From positions 62,001 through 126,000 of the forward strand of contig NZ_NNRL01000147.1 in assembly GCF_002252505.1 (NCBI RefSeq): DNA of 64,000 nucleotides, given 5' to 3'. This document shows, piece by piece, positions 33,623 to 42,525 of the stretch. A model generated the notes under the pieces. That model did no database searches, had not been told where the DNA came from, and was given only the letters and a program-made list of their open reading frames with translations. Position 1 is the stretch's first letter. Each line of letters begins with the position of its first letter. Both the position numbers and the translations under genes were made by a program. Source of the DNA: Brucella grignonensis. GTDB taxonomy: Bacteria; Pseudomonadota; Alphaproteobacteria; Rhizobiales; Rhizobiaceae.

Positions 33623-34159
33623 ATGATTCAGAAGCTGATCGACCTGTTCTTCCGCTTTCTGGCACTGCTCATGATTTTGGCCCTGGCAAGCATGGCACTG
33701 ATGGTATTTGTCAATGTCGTTCTTCGCTATGGCATGAATTCAGGCATTGCCATTTCCGATGAGATGTCACGATACTTTTTTGTCTGGCTGACCTTTATTG
33801 GCGCTGTCGTTGCGCACCGTGAAAACCTGCATATGGGTGTGGAAACGGTCGTTTCCCGCTTCGGACGCAAGGGCCGAATTGTCCTCATGGGCGTTTCCAA
33901 TCTGATTATTATGGGCGTTTCCGCAATCCTCTTTCTGGGAACCTGGCAACAGCTACCGATAAACGCCTCCATGGTCGCGCCCGTGAGCGGCCTTTCCATG
34001 GGCTGGGTCTACGGCATCGGGCTGTTCACTGGTGCAGGTATTTTCCTGATCTCACTTGAAAGATTATTTCGCATTCTGACTGGCCGCGTCACCGAAGACG
34101 AGATTTCAGCCTTCGCTGGAGAACATACAAGCATTGAACAACTTTCGGAGCGTGCCTGA
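33623..34159 (+). CDS. dctQ: TRAP transporter small permease (DctQ family)
   Basis: 178 residues, four hydrophobic segments: LALLMILALASMALMVFV, MSRYFFVWLTFIGAVVAH (with the DctQ signature region E-MSRYFFVWL-F-GA-HRE near 50), IVLMGVSNLIIMGVSAILF and WVYGIGLFTGAGIFLISL. The family subunit links the periplasmic binding protein to the large permease. Starts 5 bp after the FAH stop and overlaps dctM by one base. Uptake of the sugar acid. Confidence 0.88.
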   Translation: MIQKLIDLFFRFLALLMILALASMALMVFVNVVLRYGMNSGIAISDEMSRYFFVWLTFIGAVVAHRENLHMGVETVVSRFGRKGRIVLMGVSNLIIMGVSAILFLGTWQQLPINASMVAPVSGLSMGWVYGIGLFTGAGIFLISLERLFRILTGRVTEDEISAFAGEHTSIEQLSERA

Positions 34160-35436
34160 TGACTCTTCTCGTATTCATTGGATCGCTCGTCAGCGCTATG
34201 GCCGTCGGAGTTCCAGTCGCTTTTGCGCTGATGCTCTGTGGTGTCGCGCTTATGTGGCACATGGACATGTTCAATGCGCAAATCATTGCGCAGAACATGA
34301 TTGCAGGCGCAGATACATTCACACTGTTGGCCATCCCGTTCTTCATTCTGGCTGGTGAGTTGATGAACTCCGGTGGCCTGTCCCGCCGTATTATCGACTT
34401 CGCGATTGCCTGTGTTGGTCATATTCGCGGTGGACTGGGGATCGTTGCTATTTTTGCCGCGATCATCATGGCATCGATTTCCGGCTCCGCTGCCGCAGAC
34501 ACCGCAGCTCTGGCTGCTATCCTCATCCCGATGATGGCCAAAGCGGGCTATAATGTTCCGCGCTCTGCGGGTCTTATCGCCGCAGGCGGTATTATTGCGC
34601 CGGTCATTCCCCCTTCGATGGCGTTTATTGTCTTCGGTGTAGCTGCCAACGTCTCCATCACCAAGCTATTCATGGCTGGCATATTTCCCGGTTTTCTGAT
34701 GGGCACGTCCCTCATCATCACCTGGCTGTTTGTTGTCCGTAAGGACAAGGTCGAAACTCTTCCACGGGTTTCAGGCAAAGAACGCTTGAAGGCCAGCGGT
34801 CGTGCTGCCTGGGCGCTCGGTATGCCCGTCATCATTCTGGGCGGTATCAAGGCTGGCATAGTGACTCCAACGGAAGCTGCTGTGGTTGCCGCCATGTATG
34901 CGCTTTTCGTAGGCATGTTCATTTACCGCGAATTGAAGATCACCGATCTTGGTCACGTGTTCCTTCGTGCTGCGAAAACGACTTCTGTCGTCATGTTCCT
35001 CGTCTGCGCCGCTCTTGTCTCTGCATGGCTCATTACAGCAGCGAACATTCCCGCAGAGATCAGCAGCTACATCGAGCCATTAATCGACCGTCCGACCTTG
35101 TTGCTCTTTGCGATCATGATTCTGGTTCTGATCGTTGGCACGGCACTTGATCTGACCCCGACAATCCTGATCTTAACACCAGTCCTTATGCCGATTATCC
35201 AGAAGGCGGGCATTGATCCTGTCTATTTCGGCGTTCTCTTCATCATGAACACATCTATCGGTCTTCTCACGCCACCTGTCGGCGTCGTGCTGAACGTGGT
35301 TTCGGGTGTTGGCCGCGTTCCACTTGGTCGTGTCATAAAGGGTGTGTTCCCGTTCCTACTTGCCGAGATTTTCGTACTGTTCCTTCTGGTTCTGTTCCCT
35401 GATCTCGTTCTTGTTCCCGCCAGCTGGCTCTACTGA
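34159..35436 (+). CDS. dctM: TRAP transporter large permease (DctM family)
   Basis: 425 residues with about 12 hydrophobic segments, the size and features of DctM proteins. Characteristic segments: IPFFILAGELMNSGG, SGSAAADTAAL, AGGIIAPVIPPSMAFI and LLTPPVGVVLNVV. Forms the Na+-driven translocation pathway with DctQ and DctP. TGATG overlap with dctQ (translational coupling). The substrate-binding protein gene follows 45 bp later. Confidence 0.9.
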   Translation: MTLLVFIGSLVSAMAVGVPVAFALMLCGVALMWHMDMFNAQIIAQNMIAGADTFTLLAIPFFILAGELMNSGGLSRRIIDFAIACVGHIRGGLGIVAIFAAIIMASISGSAAADTAALAAILIPMMAKAGYNVPRSAGLIAAGGIIAPVIPPSMAFIVFGVAANVSITKLFMAGIFPGFLMGTSLIITWLFVVRKDKVETLPRVSGKERLKASGRAAWALGMPVIILGGIKAGIVTPTEAAVVAAMYALFVGMFIYRELKITDLGHVFLRAAKTTSVVMFLVCAALVSAWLITAANIPAEISSYIEPLIDRPTLLLFAIMILVLIVGTALDLTPTILILTPVLMPIIQKAGIDPVYFGVLFIMNTSIGLLTPPVGVVLNVVSGVGRVPLGRVIKGVFPFLLAEIFVLFLLVLFPDLVLVPASWLY

Positions 35437-35481
35437 GCCACTGGTATTCTTTCATTTTCTCTAAACTCTGGGAGGATACTC

Positions 35482-36492
35482 ATGAGAAAATTCCTAATCG
35501 CAGCAACTGCACTCGTTTCCGCTGCGGCCACTTTTGCCGTCGGACCTGCACAGGCTGAATTTAAAAGCCGCAATATCCGCGTCTCCAATGGCATCAATGC
35601 CGATCATCCGGTTGGCAATGGCATCAAGGCAATGCAGGCATGCCTCGATGAAAAGTCGAATGGCAATATGAAGCTTACAGCATTCTGGGGCGGCGCTTTG
35701 GGTGGCGATCTTCAGGCAACTCAGGCTCTGCGCTCTGGCGTTCAGGAAGCAGTTGTTACTTCCTCTTCACCTCTGGTTGGCATTGTTCCGGCACTTGGCG
35801 TCTTCGATCTTCCATTCCTGTTTGCCAATTCCGAAGAAGCCTACACTGTCATGGATGGCGAGTTTGGCGATCTGCTGAACGAAAAGCTGGATGCAGCTGG
35901 CCTTGTTAATCTGGCTTATTGGGAAAATGGCTTCCGCAACCTGTCTAACTCCAAGCACCCCATCAACAAATGGGAAGATCTTGAAGGTATGAAGGTTCGC
36001 GTGATGCAGAACAATATCTTCCTCGATACGTTCAAGAATTTTGGTGCCAACGCCACTCCAATGGCATTTGGCGAAGTTTTCTCGGCACTGGAAACCAAAG
36101 CTATCGACGCACAGGAAAACCCTTACGTGACGATCGACACTTCAAAATTCTATGAAGTGCAAGCCTATGTTTCAGAAACAAAACACGCCTACACACCTTT
36201 CCTTTTCTTGTTCTCCAAGCCGATCTTCAACACCTATTCTCCCGAAGAACAGGCTGCTCTGAAGGAATGCGCTGGCGTCGGTCGTGACGTAGAACGCAAG
36301 GTAATCACGGAACTGAACAAGAAGTCGCTTGAAAAAATCGAAGCGGCAGGAGTGAAGTTCAATACGATTACGCCAGAAGAACATGCACGCATTCTGGAAA
36401 AGTCGCAGGTAATTTACGAGAAGCATAAAGCCGACATCGGCGCTGATATCGTGGAACGCGCTCAGAGTATCCTTGCCGATCTGCGCAAGTAA
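35482..36492 (+). CDS. dctP: TRAP transporter substrate-binding protein (DctP family)
   Basis: 336 residues. Signal peptide (MRKFLIAATALVSAAATFAVGPAQA). Family residues: NGINADHPVGNGIK at the N-terminus, and VRVMQNNIFLDTFKNFGANATPMAFGEVFSALET with the Arg that binds the carboxylate of the ligand. Binds a carboxylated sugar acid in the periplasm. Last gene of the operon, followed by a strong terminator. The cluster dehydratases suggest an aldonate or similar ligand. Confidence 0.9.
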   Translation: MRKFLIAATALVSAAATFAVGPAQAEFKSRNIRVSNGINADHPVGNGIKAMQACLDEKSNGNMKLTAFWGGALGGDLQATQALRSGVQEAVVTSSSPLVGIVPALGVFDLPFLFANSEEAYTVMDGEFGDLLNEKLDAAGLVNLAYWENGFRNLSNSKHPINKWEDLEGMKVRVMQNNIFLDTFKNFGANATPMAFGEVFSALETKAIDAQENPYVTIDTSKFYEVQAYVSETKHAYTPFLFLFSKPIFNTYSPEEQAALKECAGVGRDVERKVITELNKKSLEKIEAAGVKFNTITPEEHARILEKSQVIYEKHKADIGADIVERAQSILADLRK

Positions 36493-36513
36493 TTCTCGGC
36501 GCTAACGCAAAAA

Positions 36514-36550
36514 GAAAGCCCGTGGTGATAATTCACCACGGGCTTTCTTG
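36514..36550 (+). terminator. Rho-independent terminator after dctP
   Basis: GAAAGCCCGTGGTGA pairs with TCACCACGGGCTTTC, followed by TTG. It lies 22 bp past the dctP stop and also faces the convergent EamA gene. Confidence 0.85.
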
Positions 36551-36587
36551 TAAGATCATTTTATGGACGAAGCAGTTGCCCATTCGT

Positions 36588-37487
36588 TTATGCTCTCTGT
36601 TTCACCCGCTGTTCACGGAAGAAAATAAACAGGCCCGATCCGACGATTAGCGCTGCGCCGATCACCATGCTCGTTTTCGGAATATCCCCGAAGAACATCC
36701 AGCCAAAAAGCACAGCCCATAACAAAAGCGTATATTGCAGTGGTGCCACGGTTGCTGCGTCGGAGATTTTCAGTGCGCGGTTGACGAGCATATGAGCGGC
36801 CATCGCTACGATACCCAAAAGCAGCATGAGTGCGATATCGGCCGATGTGCCCAGCGGCCGCCAATCAAGCGGCGCAAAGATGATGCCAGCGATCAGGGCG
36901 CCCATCAATTGAAAGAAAACAAGTGTCTTGTCCGGCGTAGCGCGCAAACTGCGGCCCGAAATCATCATGAACGCGAAAGCAATGGTGCCAAGGATCGAGA
37001 TAATGGCAGGAGCCGTAAACATCGCGCTGGACGGATTGAGCGCAATAATCACGCCCACAAAGCCAATAGCGATAGCTGTCCAGCGACGCCAGCCTACCTT
37101 TTCACCAAGCAGAAAAGGCGATGCCGCCGCCACATAGATCGGTGCGGCCAGCCAGTAGGTCATGACATCAGCCAACGGCAGATACATGACAGCAAAGTAG
37201 AATGCAAAAACCTCAAAGGTCGAAAAGAAGACACGCGCTGCCTGCAGAAGCGGCTTCTCCGCCCTTATAATAGGTTGCAGACCAGCCCGCCAAAGAAAAG
37301 GAGCCAGAATGACAAGTGCTGCAACACTGCGGATCAGAATGACCTGACCAACACTGTAACTGGCGACAAGCCATTTACCCATTGCGTCGTTTAATGAAAA
37401 CATCAGCATGCCGATAAGCATGAGTGCCGGTCCGGCGATTGCCGGAACTGCACTGCCGCCGCGCTGCTGTTGTGTGGTGGCAGACAT
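36588..37487 (-). CDS. EamA-family (DMT) transporter
   Basis: 299 residues with ten hydrophobic segments in two EamA repeats (residues 15-150 and 160-290). Typical phrases LMLIGMLMFSLNDAMGKWL, LPLADVMTYWLAAPIYVAAASPFLLGEKVGWRRWTAI (the conserved E-x-x-G-x-x-R-W near the first repeat end), and LQYTLLLWAVLFGWMFFGDIP in the second. Drug/metabolite exporter or importer of unknown substrate. 37 bp downstream of the enolase-superfamily gene, same strand, probably co-transcribed. Confidence 0.82.
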   Translation of the reverse strand: MSATTQQQRGGSAVPAIAGPALMLIGMLMFSLNDAMGKWLVASYSVGQVILIRSVAALVILAPFLWRAGLQPIIRAEKPLLQAARVFFSTFEVFAFYFAVMYLPLADVMTYWLAAPIYVAAASPFLLGEKVGWRRWTAIAIGFVGVIIALNPSSAMFTAPAIISILGTIAFAFMMISGRSLRATPDKTLVFFQLMGALIAGIIFAPLDWRPLGTSADIALMLLLGIVAMAAHMLVNRALKISDAATVAPLQYTLLLWAVLFGWMFFGDIPKTSMVIGAALIVGSGLFIFFREQRVKQRA

Positions 37488-37524
37488 GGAGCCTCCGTTC
37501 AGAACTGTTCGTTATTGCTCGACA

Positions 37525-38727
37525 TCAAATTGAGGTCGCATCCGAAATACGACGGCTCACCGTGAATGCCTTATCCAGCTCCGGGTTTAGCTCCATGCCA
37601 AGGCCAGGGCCGGGAGGAACCGTAATCATACCGTTCTTCACCTCTGGGAGAGCTGTGACCAGATCACGATACCAGGTCCGGTAAAAGGCGCGGACACTCT
37701 CCTGCACCAGCGCGTTCGGCGCGTTCAGTGATAGATGGGTCGAAGCACACAAAACCACCGGACCAGTACAATCATGCGGAGCAACGGGCAGATGCCATGC
37801 TTCCGCCATCGACGCAATTTTTCGTGCCTCGGACAGCCCCCCACACCACGAGATATCCAGCATGACGATCCCTGCAACACCGGTCTCAAGATAATCGCGA
37901 AAGCCCCATCGGGAAGCCAGCGTTTCAGATGCGGAAATGGGCGCGGGAGAGACTTCTGCATAGCGCTTGAGGCTGGAAAGACTATCCATCTTGATGGGAT
38001 CTTCATGCCAGAAAGTCCCATAAGGCGTCAGTGCTTTCGCGATCTGCATGGCTGGCAAAAGCTGCCACATGGAGTGAAACTCCACCATAACGTCAATGCG
38101 ATCACCAACAGCTTTACGGATCTTCTCAAAAGGCTCGAGTGCGGCTTTCATATCTGTTGAAGAGATATATTGCCCCCGCGTTTTTTCCGCAGCTGCATCG
38201 AATGGCCAGATTTTCATGGCCGTTATGCCATCCTCAAGCAGCGAATGGGCCAATTCATCAGCCCTGTGCAAAAAGCCGTTGAGATCATCGTAATCGCGAC
38301 CGCTGGAAAGACCATAATTGCCTGTGGTCTGGCCGGTCGCTTTCTTGATATATTCGGTGCCTGCGCAAGTATTGTAGGTTCGGATTTCCCGTCGCGAGAA
38401 ACCACCAAGAAGCTGTGCTATCGGTTGATTGGTTGCCTTGCCAAAAATATCCCACAACGCAATATCGAAAGCTGAGTTTCCGCGCACTTCTGCGCCTGAC
38501 GAGCGAAAACCAACATAACCAACGAGATCCGATGCCAGCAGATCGATTTCCAAAGGATCTCGGCCTATAACCCTTGGTGCAACATATTCGTGAATATAGG
38601 TTTCGACTGTTTCTGCGCCGAAAAATGTTTCACCAAGCCCCGTAATACCTTCGTCCGTATGGACAAGAACCCAGAGCAGGTTAGCGCGTTCAGCCACGCG
38701 CACGGTTTCCAGCGCAGTAATCTTCAT
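37525..38727 (-). CDS. Mandelate racemase/muconate lactonizing enzyme (enolase superfamily) sugar-acid dehydratase
   Basis: 400 residues. N-terminal capping domain (residues 1-120) and C-terminal TIM barrel. Metal-ligand and catalytic segments: VMVEFHSMWQ (with Glu), FWHEDPIK (Glu-Asp), ISASETL (Glu), MLDISWCGG and PVAPHDCTGPV with a catalytic His. The dehydratase and racemase members of this superfamily act on sugar acids (galactonate, arabinonate, gluconate), so this complements the IlvD-type dehydratase at the other end of the locus. The exact substrate is not determined. Starts at ATG 38727. Confidence 0.85.
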   Translation of the reverse strand: MKITALETVRVAERANLLWVLVHTDEGITGLGETFFGAETVETYIHEYVAPRVIGRDPLEIDLLASDLVGYVGFRSSGAEVRGNSAFDIALWDIFGKATNQPIAQLLGGFSRREIRTYNTCAGTEYIKKATGQTTGNYGLSSGRDYDDLNGFLHRADELAHSLLEDGITAMKIWPFDAAAEKTRGQYISSTDMKAALEPFEKIRKAVGDRIDVMVEFHSMWQLLPAMQIAKALTPYGTFWHEDPIKMDSLSSLKRYAEVSPAPISASETLASRWGFRDYLETGVAGIVMLDISWCGGLSEARKIASMAEAWHLPVAPHDCTGPVVLCASTHLSLNAPNALVQESVRAFYRTWYRDLVTALPEVKNGMITVPPGPGLGMELNPELDKAFTVSRRISDATSI

Positions 38728-39044
38728 AAATTCCTCCTAAAAGCCCCAAGATTACTCCTCATAAGTCCTTGGGATTGCTCGCAACTTGACGGATGAAAGT
38801 ATCAAATTCGTTAGCATCGCGCGCGCAAAACTTTAAACCCTCAACCAAATTTTTCATGGACCAGTTTTGAGTTCAAAACTGCGCGCTGGCTGTCTCACCG
38901 AGATGCCCTTTGAAGAACGGTATCAATCGTTCGAGTGCCAGCCCGACCGGCTCAGACTTGTCATAAAGGTCGTAATGCGACCAGTTGGACTTCCCTTCAA
39001 AAGAGGTGGGCTTCTTTTAGACAAGACTGACGGGAGACTTAGAA
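38728..39044. other. Intergenic stretch with hydrolase remnant and start of mobile debris
   Basis: Contains the upstream region of the enolase-superfamily gene, then a short alpha/beta hydrolase C-terminal remnant (38873-39003) and the lead-in to an IS3-type orfA fragment. No complete gene. Confidence 0.5.
38873..39003 (-). pseudogene. C-terminal remnant of an alpha/beta hydrolase
   Basis: Minus-strand reading EGKSNWSHYDLYDKSEPVGL, continuing ALERLIPFFKGHLGE before a TGA at 38875-38873, resembles the C-terminal His-Asp helix region (NHFDLYD...VEKLIPFF) of hydrolases of the dienelactone-hydrolase type. It has no start and no upstream domain, so it is a leftover from a deletion or IS-mediated rearrangement. 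Confidence 0.5.
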
Positions 39045-39303
39045 TTGAAGCAGCGAGAATTTACAGAAGATTTCAAGCGGGAAGCCGTTCGTATTTTAAC
39101 GACGAGCGGGCGCAGCATTTCATCGGTTGCGGAGGACCTTGGTTTTGGCAAATCAACGCTTGACCGTTGGCGGCGTAATTTTGCTGAGAAAGATTTGCTT
39201 TCTGGGCCGCATGAGGACATGAGCCAAAAGCTGGCCCGGCTTCGTAAAGAAAACAAACTTCTGCGACAGGAACGTGATCTACTAAAAAAGCAGCTCACCG
39301 TTT
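39045..39303 (+). pseudogene. IS3-family OrfA remnant
   Basis: MKQREFTEDFKREAVRILTT plus SVAEDLGFGKSTLDRWRRNF and a coiled-coil stretch (LRKENKLLRQERDLLKKQL) are the HTH and leucine-zipper of an IS3 OrfA transposase. Similarity stops at about 39303, where the sequence changes to unrelated sequence; OrfB is absent. Starts at TTG. Marks the left boundary of the GC-rich acquired segment. Confidence 0.75.
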
Positions 39304-39489
39304 GTGTACCTGATCACTGTCATAGCCGCGATCAGCGAGCGGTGCAGCCAGAATACCGCCGAATTGAACCGGCGCGCGACCGAAGTTGATGAAACGGAGA
39401 ACCACGTCTACGTTATAGCCTCACAAAATGAACCCTGATGGCTTGACGCAGCATACTGAGATAAAAACGGATTTTCACCGCGGTTGCCA

Positions 39490-40389
39490 TCACCTACCAT
39501 CTCCATCCGCAAGAAAGTCGATCATGGCGCGGATGCGCTTGGCGCGCTGGCTGTTTTGCGGAAAATACAGATAAAGCGCCGGATAGCGCCGCCAGAACGG
39601 TTCCAATACTGGAATAAAGGTCTCACGGTCGGGCAGGTGCTGATAAACCGGCTCGAACAGACGACCGATGCCCAGCCCCTGACGCACCGCATCTGCAATC
39701 ACCTCGATATCATTGGTGGTGACGGTGGTTGGCATATCGACGGCAAGTTCCTCACCGCCATTATTCAGGATCAGCGGTAACATGCGGTTGGCGGTAATGA
39801 AGCGATAACCGATGAGACGATGCCGCGACAGATCCTCCGGCCCCGTAGGCGTCCCATAGCGACCGATATAGCTTTCAGACACATAAAGTCCTTCGCGGAA
39901 AGGCGCGCTTAGACGGCGGGCGACCATGCCCTCTTCGACACGGTCGCCAAATCGGATGCCCATGTCATAGCCCTGTTCCAGAATATCGACGGTGCCATCA
40001 TAGACCGAGATTTCCAATCGGATCTCAGGATAGGCATGGCAGAACCGGGCCAGACGCGGTTTCAACAGGCACTTATAGGCATGCCGCGCGACGGTGACCC
40101 GCACGACGCCGCTGGGCGTTTGGCCCAGATCCTGCACGCTTTCAACGGCATAGCGCAGCGATTGCAGAGCATCCGCGCTGCGGGATTGCAACATTTGCCC
40201 GGCCTCGGTGATCTCCAGCCGCCTTGTGCTGCGGTTGAACAGCGGCACGCCCATACTGTTCTCCAGCGCCTTCAGCGACTTGCTGACGGCGGGCACGCCA
40301 AGGCCCAACCGGCGCGCGGCGCCCGAAATACTGCCCTCGGTCGCAATGGCGTGAAAGACCTGCAGCTGGCCGTAAAGCGTGTTGTCCAT
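39490..40389 (-). CDS. LysR-family regulator of the GC-rich cluster
   Basis: 299 residues. N-terminal wHTH: LYGQLQVFHAIATEGSISGAARRLGLGVPAVSKSLKALENSMG; C-terminal effector domain ends YLYFPQNSQRAKRIRAMIDFL, typical of LysR regulators of quinone-reductase or SDR genes. The ATG at 40389 has AAAGG 9 bases upstream; an in-frame ATG at 40407 is less likely. It is divergent from the NAD(P)H dehydrogenase gene with a 114-bp promoter region, so probably regulates the following seven-gene operon. Confidence 0.88.
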   Translation of the reverse strand: MDNTLYGQLQVFHAIATEGSISGAARRLGLGVPAVSKSLKALENSMGVPLFNRSTRRLEITEAGQMLQSRSADALQSLRYAVESVQDLGQTPSGVVRVTVARHAYKCLLKPRLARFCHAYPEIRLEISVYDGTVDILEQGYDMGIRFGDRVEEGMVARRLSAPFREGLYVSESYIGRYGTPTGPEDLSRHRLIGYRFITANRMLPLILNNGGEELAVDMPTTVTTNDIEVIADAVRQGLGIGRLFEPVYQHLPDRETFIPVLEPFWRRYPALYLYFPQNSQRAKRIRAMIDFLADGDGR

Positions 40390-40503
40390 CAATGTCACCC
40401 TTTCCATTCAGGAAAGAATAATTTCGCCAGTCTGCAGCTAATCGTCAAGGATCAACGCTGCTATTTTTTCCTCAACGCAATCATAGATAGCAAGGACATT
40501 GCA

Positions 40504-41085
40504 ATGACAAAGCTTCTCATCATCTCAGGCCATCCAGATCTGGACCGCTCGCTGGCCAACCGCACCATCCTGTCGGATCTTCAGGATCTGCCGGTACTTC
40601 AGGTCGAACAGCGCCGGTTGGATCGGTTGTATCCCGACTTTCGCATCGACGTGGCAGCTGAGCAGGCAGCGCTGGCGCAGGCCGACATCATCGTCTGGCA
40701 GTTCCCGCTGCATTGGTATGGCCTGCCGGCGTTAATGAAGAAATGGGTCGATGACGTGCTGGTCTTCGGCTTTGCCCATGGCACGGGCGGCGACAAGCTG
40801 CGTGGTAAAGCGCTGATCCAGTCCTTCACCACCGGCGCACCGGCCGAGTCCTATGCCCACGGCAAGCCGATGAACTTCACCATCGAGGAATTCCTGCCGC
40901 CACAGCGCCAGACCGCTGCGCTATGCGGGATGGAATACCTGTCCCCGATCCATTCCAGCGGCATGACCTTCATCCCCGGCGTCAGCAGCGATGCGGACCG
41001 CGTGAATGTCGAAGCCCGCGCCCATAACCACGCCGACCGACTGATCGCAGCGCTGCGCGATCTTCCGCTGCGCCAAGCCGCCTGA
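40504..41085 (+). CDS. NAD(P)H dehydrogenase (quinone) / flavodoxin-like fold protein
   Basis: 193 residues, KefF/MdaB/NQO1-like: LLIISGHPDLDRSLANR at the start (flavodoxin fold with the HP-x-L/DRS motif) and IIVWQFPLHWYGLPALMKKWVDDVL (FMN/FAD-binding). Two-electron reduction of quinones is the family role. ATG at 40504. First gene of the co-directional cluster and 12 bp before the DUF1330 gene. Probable cytoplasmic detoxification enzyme for quinone-type compounds. Confidence 0.88.
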   Translation: MTKLLIISGHPDLDRSLANRTILSDLQDLPVLQVEQRRLDRLYPDFRIDVAAEQAALAQADIIVWQFPLHWYGLPALMKKWVDDVLVFGFAHGTGGDKLRGKALIQSFTTGAPAESYAHGKPMNFTIEEFLPPQRQTAALCGMEYLSPIHSSGMTFIPGVSSDADRVNVEARAHNHADRLIAALRDLPLRQAA

Positions 41086-41097
41086 AGGAATAAAGCC

Positions 41098-41397
41098 ATG
41101 AGAAAACCCGCCTATTTCATCCTGGAAATCGACATTCACGACCCCGAGGCAATGAAGCCCTATCTGGAAAAGGCCGGTGCAACGCTGGCGCCCTTTGCCT
41201 CGACGCCGCTGGTGCATGGGGGCACGCTTGACGCGTTGGAAGGCTCCGCTCCACAAGGTAAGGTGGTGATGCTGCGTTTCGACAGTCTGCAGCAGGCGCG
41301 GGACTGGTATGGCTCGCCCGCCTATCGCGAGTTGTTGCCCCACCGGCTGAACGCCGCCAGCAACCGTGCCTATCTGGTCGAAGGGCTTGAGGCCTAA
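41098..41397 (+). CDS. DUF1330 family protein
   Basis: 99 residues with the DUF1330 pattern: AYFILEIDIHDPEAMKPYLEKA, and LRFDSLQQARDWYGSPAYRELLPHR. A dimeric alpha+beta barrel fold is expected. The function is unknown in the family. Preceded by AGGAA; next gene 30 bp on. Co-transcribed with the quinone reductase and SDR genes. Confidence 0.85.
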   Translation: MRKPAYFILEIDIHDPEAMKPYLEKAGATLAPFASTPLVHGGTLDALEGSAPQGKVVMLRFDSLQQARDWYGSPAYRELLPHRLNAASNRAYLVEGLEA

Positions 41398-41427
41398 TCG
41401 CCATCAAAACAACAAAGGAAGCATGTG

Positions 41428-42174
41428 ATGAGTAATATCGAAAACAAGGTCGTCGTGATTACCGGTGCATCCAGCGGTCTGGGCGAGGCCGCGGCCCGCC
41501 ATCTGGCTGCCAATGGCGCCAAGCTGGTGTTGGCTGCACGCCGGGCCGGACGACTGGAAAAGCTGGTCGCCGATATCGAGGCTAGGGGCGGAGAGGCATT
41601 GGCCGTCACCACTGATGTCGCCAAGCGCGACGATCTGGAAAACCTCATCCGTCAGGCGACAGGCAAATTCGGCCATGTCGATGTGCTGATCAACAATGCG
41701 GGCGTGATGCCCTTGGCCCCGATGGCGATGCGCAAGGTTGATGAATGGGACCAGATGATCGACGTGAACATCAAGGGTGTGCTTTACGGCATCGCCGCCG
41801 TCCTACCGGGCATGCAAGCACGCAAATCCGGGCATATCATCAACCTGTCCTCGGTAGCGGGGCTGAAGGTCTCGGGCGGGTTGGGCACAGTCTATAGTGC
41901 CACGAAATTCGCCGTGAAGGCGATCAGCGAGGGGTTGCGGACCGAGGTCGCGGGCGACAATATCCGCGTCACCACGCTGTATCCCGGCGCCATCGACAGC
42001 GAGCTGAAACATGGCAGCTCGGACGCAACCTCTGGTGCGGCCATGCAGGCCTTTTACGCCGCGAATGAAATCCCCGCCGACAGCATCGCCCGCGCCATCG
42101 CCTATGCGATCGAACAGCCCGCCGACGTCGCCATCAATGAAATCACCATCCGCCCGACCCGTCAGGACTTCTGA
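41428..42174 (+). CDS. Short-chain dehydrogenase/reductase
   Basis: 248 residues, classical SDR: TGASSGLGEAAARHL (cofactor), NNAGVMPL, catalytic Ser in NLSSVAG, YSATKFA (Tyr-x-x-x-Lys). NAD(P)H-dependent reduction or oxidation of a carbonyl or alcohol. An ATG at 41428 is used; an overlapping GTG lies 3 bases earlier. In the operon between DUF1330 and a YciI-like gene. Confidence 0.88.
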   Translation: MSNIENKVVVITGASSGLGEAAARHLAANGAKLVLAARRAGRLEKLVADIEARGGEALAVTTDVAKRDDLENLIRQATGKFGHVDVLINNAGVMPLAPMAMRKVDEWDQMIDVNIKGVLYGIAAVLPGMQARKSGHIINLSSVAGLKVSGGLGTVYSATKFAVKAISEGLRTEVAGDNIRVTTLYPGAIDSELKHGSSDATSGAAMQAFYAANEIPADSIARAIAYAIEQPADVAINEITIRPTRQDF

Positions 42175-42213
42175 TCGGCCCCGGCACGCAATTCACCACA
42201 GAAAGGAAAGGCC

Positions 42214-42501
42214 ATGCGTTTCGTCTGCATTTGCCGCCCCGTCGAAGGGGCCGGTATGGAACAGTTCCAACCCCATCTTGAGGCCGAGGTCCGCTATGGC
42301 TGGGACAATTACAAGAATGGCATCTTCCGCGAAATCTATTTCCGTCAGGATGTGCTGGGCGTTGTCGTGATGGTCGAGGCCAACAGCCTTGAAGCCGCCC
42401 GCGCCGCCGTCGAGGGGTTCCCACTGGCCAAGGCCGGTCTGGTCACTTTCGAGACCATTCCGGTCGGCCCCTTCACCAATTGGGAAATGCTGTTCGCCTA
42501 A
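42214..42501 (+). CDS. Small YciI/muconolactone-isomerase-like protein
   Basis: 95 residues. MRFVCICRPVEGAGMEQFQP then EAARAAVEGFPLAKAGLVTFETIPVGPF suggests the alpha+beta barrel of YciI or muconolactone isomerase-type proteins, with a typical W at the C-terminus (TNWEMLF). Function not determined. Preceded by AAAGGA 5-6 bases before ATG. Operon member. Confidence 0.7.
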   Translation: MRFVCICRPVEGAGMEQFQPHLEAEVRYGWDNYKNGIFREIYFRQDVLGVVVMVEANSLEAARAAVEGFPLAKAGLVTFETIPVGPFTNWEMLFA

Positions 42502-42525
42502 GGCGAACTTGAAAGGATCATCGAC

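Noticed and set aside
36735-37394. 219-codon plus-strand frame
   Set aside because: Antisense to the EamA transporter; His/Cys-rich and without any motif.
39320-39400. Minus-strand reading ADRGYDSD, resembling an IS5-type transposase motif
   Set aside because: Too short and lacking other transposase motifs; not claimed as a feature.
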